From positions 7,554 to 13,708 of the forward strand of contig DGTF01000066.1 in NCBI GenBank assembly GCA_002394235.1: DNA of 6,155 bases, written 5' to 3'. The stretch comes from Eubacterium sp. UBA4343 (lineage in GTDB: Bacteria > Bacillota > Clostridia > Lachnospirales > Lachnospiraceae). Below, piece by piece: positions 6,102 to 6,155 of this stretch (positions are counted from its first letter, which is position 1; each line of letters begins with the position of its first letter). Position numbers and translations under genes: made by a program. A model generated the notes under the pieces. That model had not been told where the DNA came from, searched no databases, and saw only the letters and a list, made by a program, of their open reading frames with translations.

Positions 6102-6155
6102 GCAAATTCAGAAGCGAGATAAAACACGCTGCGCGAGTTTTATCTCGCTATCGCG
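6031..6155 (+). CDS. Possible start of a Met/His-rich repeat ORF, cut by the window edge
   Basis: ATG at 6031 opens a frame that has no stop for the 41 full codons available. AGGA at 6018-6021 lies 9 nt upstream. The first 22 residues are hexapeptide repeats of the form MKHMNL, followed by ILQIQKRDKTRCASF and further residues translated from the palindrome. The residue make-up is simply what the DNA repeat encodes in this frame, and the other two plus frames carry few stops as well. I do not recognise a family. It is more likely a non-coding repeat region than a gene, but a real gene starting here cannot be ruled out without the next bases. Confidence 0.25.
   Translation, partial: MKHMYLMDHMNLMKHMNLMKHMILQIQKRDKTRCASFISLS
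6113..6149. repeat. 37-nt near-perfect palindrome (REP-like hairpin)
   Basis: The arms AGCGAGATAAAAC (6113-6125) and GTTTTATCTCGCT (6137-6149) are exact reverse complements. Inside them, after an A-A mismatch, CGC (6127-6129) pairs with GCG (6133-6135), leaving the loop TGC. The total is 16 pairs with one internal mismatch. No T-run follows on the plus strand, so it is not a canonical intrinsic terminator, though it could slow or end transcription from the PAP2 gene or protect the 3' end. Its form resembles interspersed palindromic intergenic elements. Copy number elsewhere cannot be judged from this window. Confidence 0.75.

Noticed and set aside
6113..6149. Rho-independent terminator for the PAP2-family gene
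   Set aside because: The stem is strong but no T-run follows on the plus strand, so it was kept as a palindromic repeat and not a terminator.

Overview
This window looks like chromosomal DNA of a Bacillota species, most likely a Clostridia or Lachnospiraceae-type anaerobe. The evidence is the clostridial-style single-chain PurL of about 1250 residues, strong AGGAGG-type ribosome binding sites, and a compact membrane-lipid gene pair. The genus cannot be fixed from the sequence alone.

Layout. Positions 1-140 are the 3' flank of purL and carry a clear intrinsic terminator reading on the minus strand. Positions 141-3905 (minus) are purL, the whole formylglycinamidine ribonucleotide synthase with its glutaminase domain fused. 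Positions 3906-4316 are a 411-bp divergent control region. It holds a candidate purL promoter (minus), a candidate promoter for the rightward genes, two perfect palindromes, and a composite tandem repeat with a 39-bp period whose last copy can fold into a 9-bp stem just before the next ribosome binding site. Positions 4317-5159 (plus) encode a membrane-anchored glycerophosphodiester phosphodiesterase. Positions 5160-5235 are a short gap holding a possible 13-residue leader ORF whose stop codon overlaps the next ribosome binding site. Positions 5236-5928 (plus) encode a six-helix PAP2-superfamily membrane protein. Positions 5929-6155 contain an array of 18-bp repeats (each two 9-bp halves), then a 37-nt near-perfect palindrome at the window edge. 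An open frame starting at 6031 runs through both and off the end.

How the parts work together. purL is a monocistronic purine-synthesis gene with its own promoter and terminator. The two rightward genes are probably co-transcribed. One cleaves glycerophosphodiesters and the other is a phosphatase or phosphotransferase-type lipid enzyme, so a shared role in turnover of membrane phospholipid or lipid-linked polymer is a reasonable inference, but the substrates are not visible.

The main unexplained material is the two unrelated short-period repeat arrays that bracket the lipid gene pair, the hairpin made by a single-base variant in the first array, and the possible translationally coupled micro-ORF. 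No defence system, CRISPR array, transposase, tRNA or rRNA was found.
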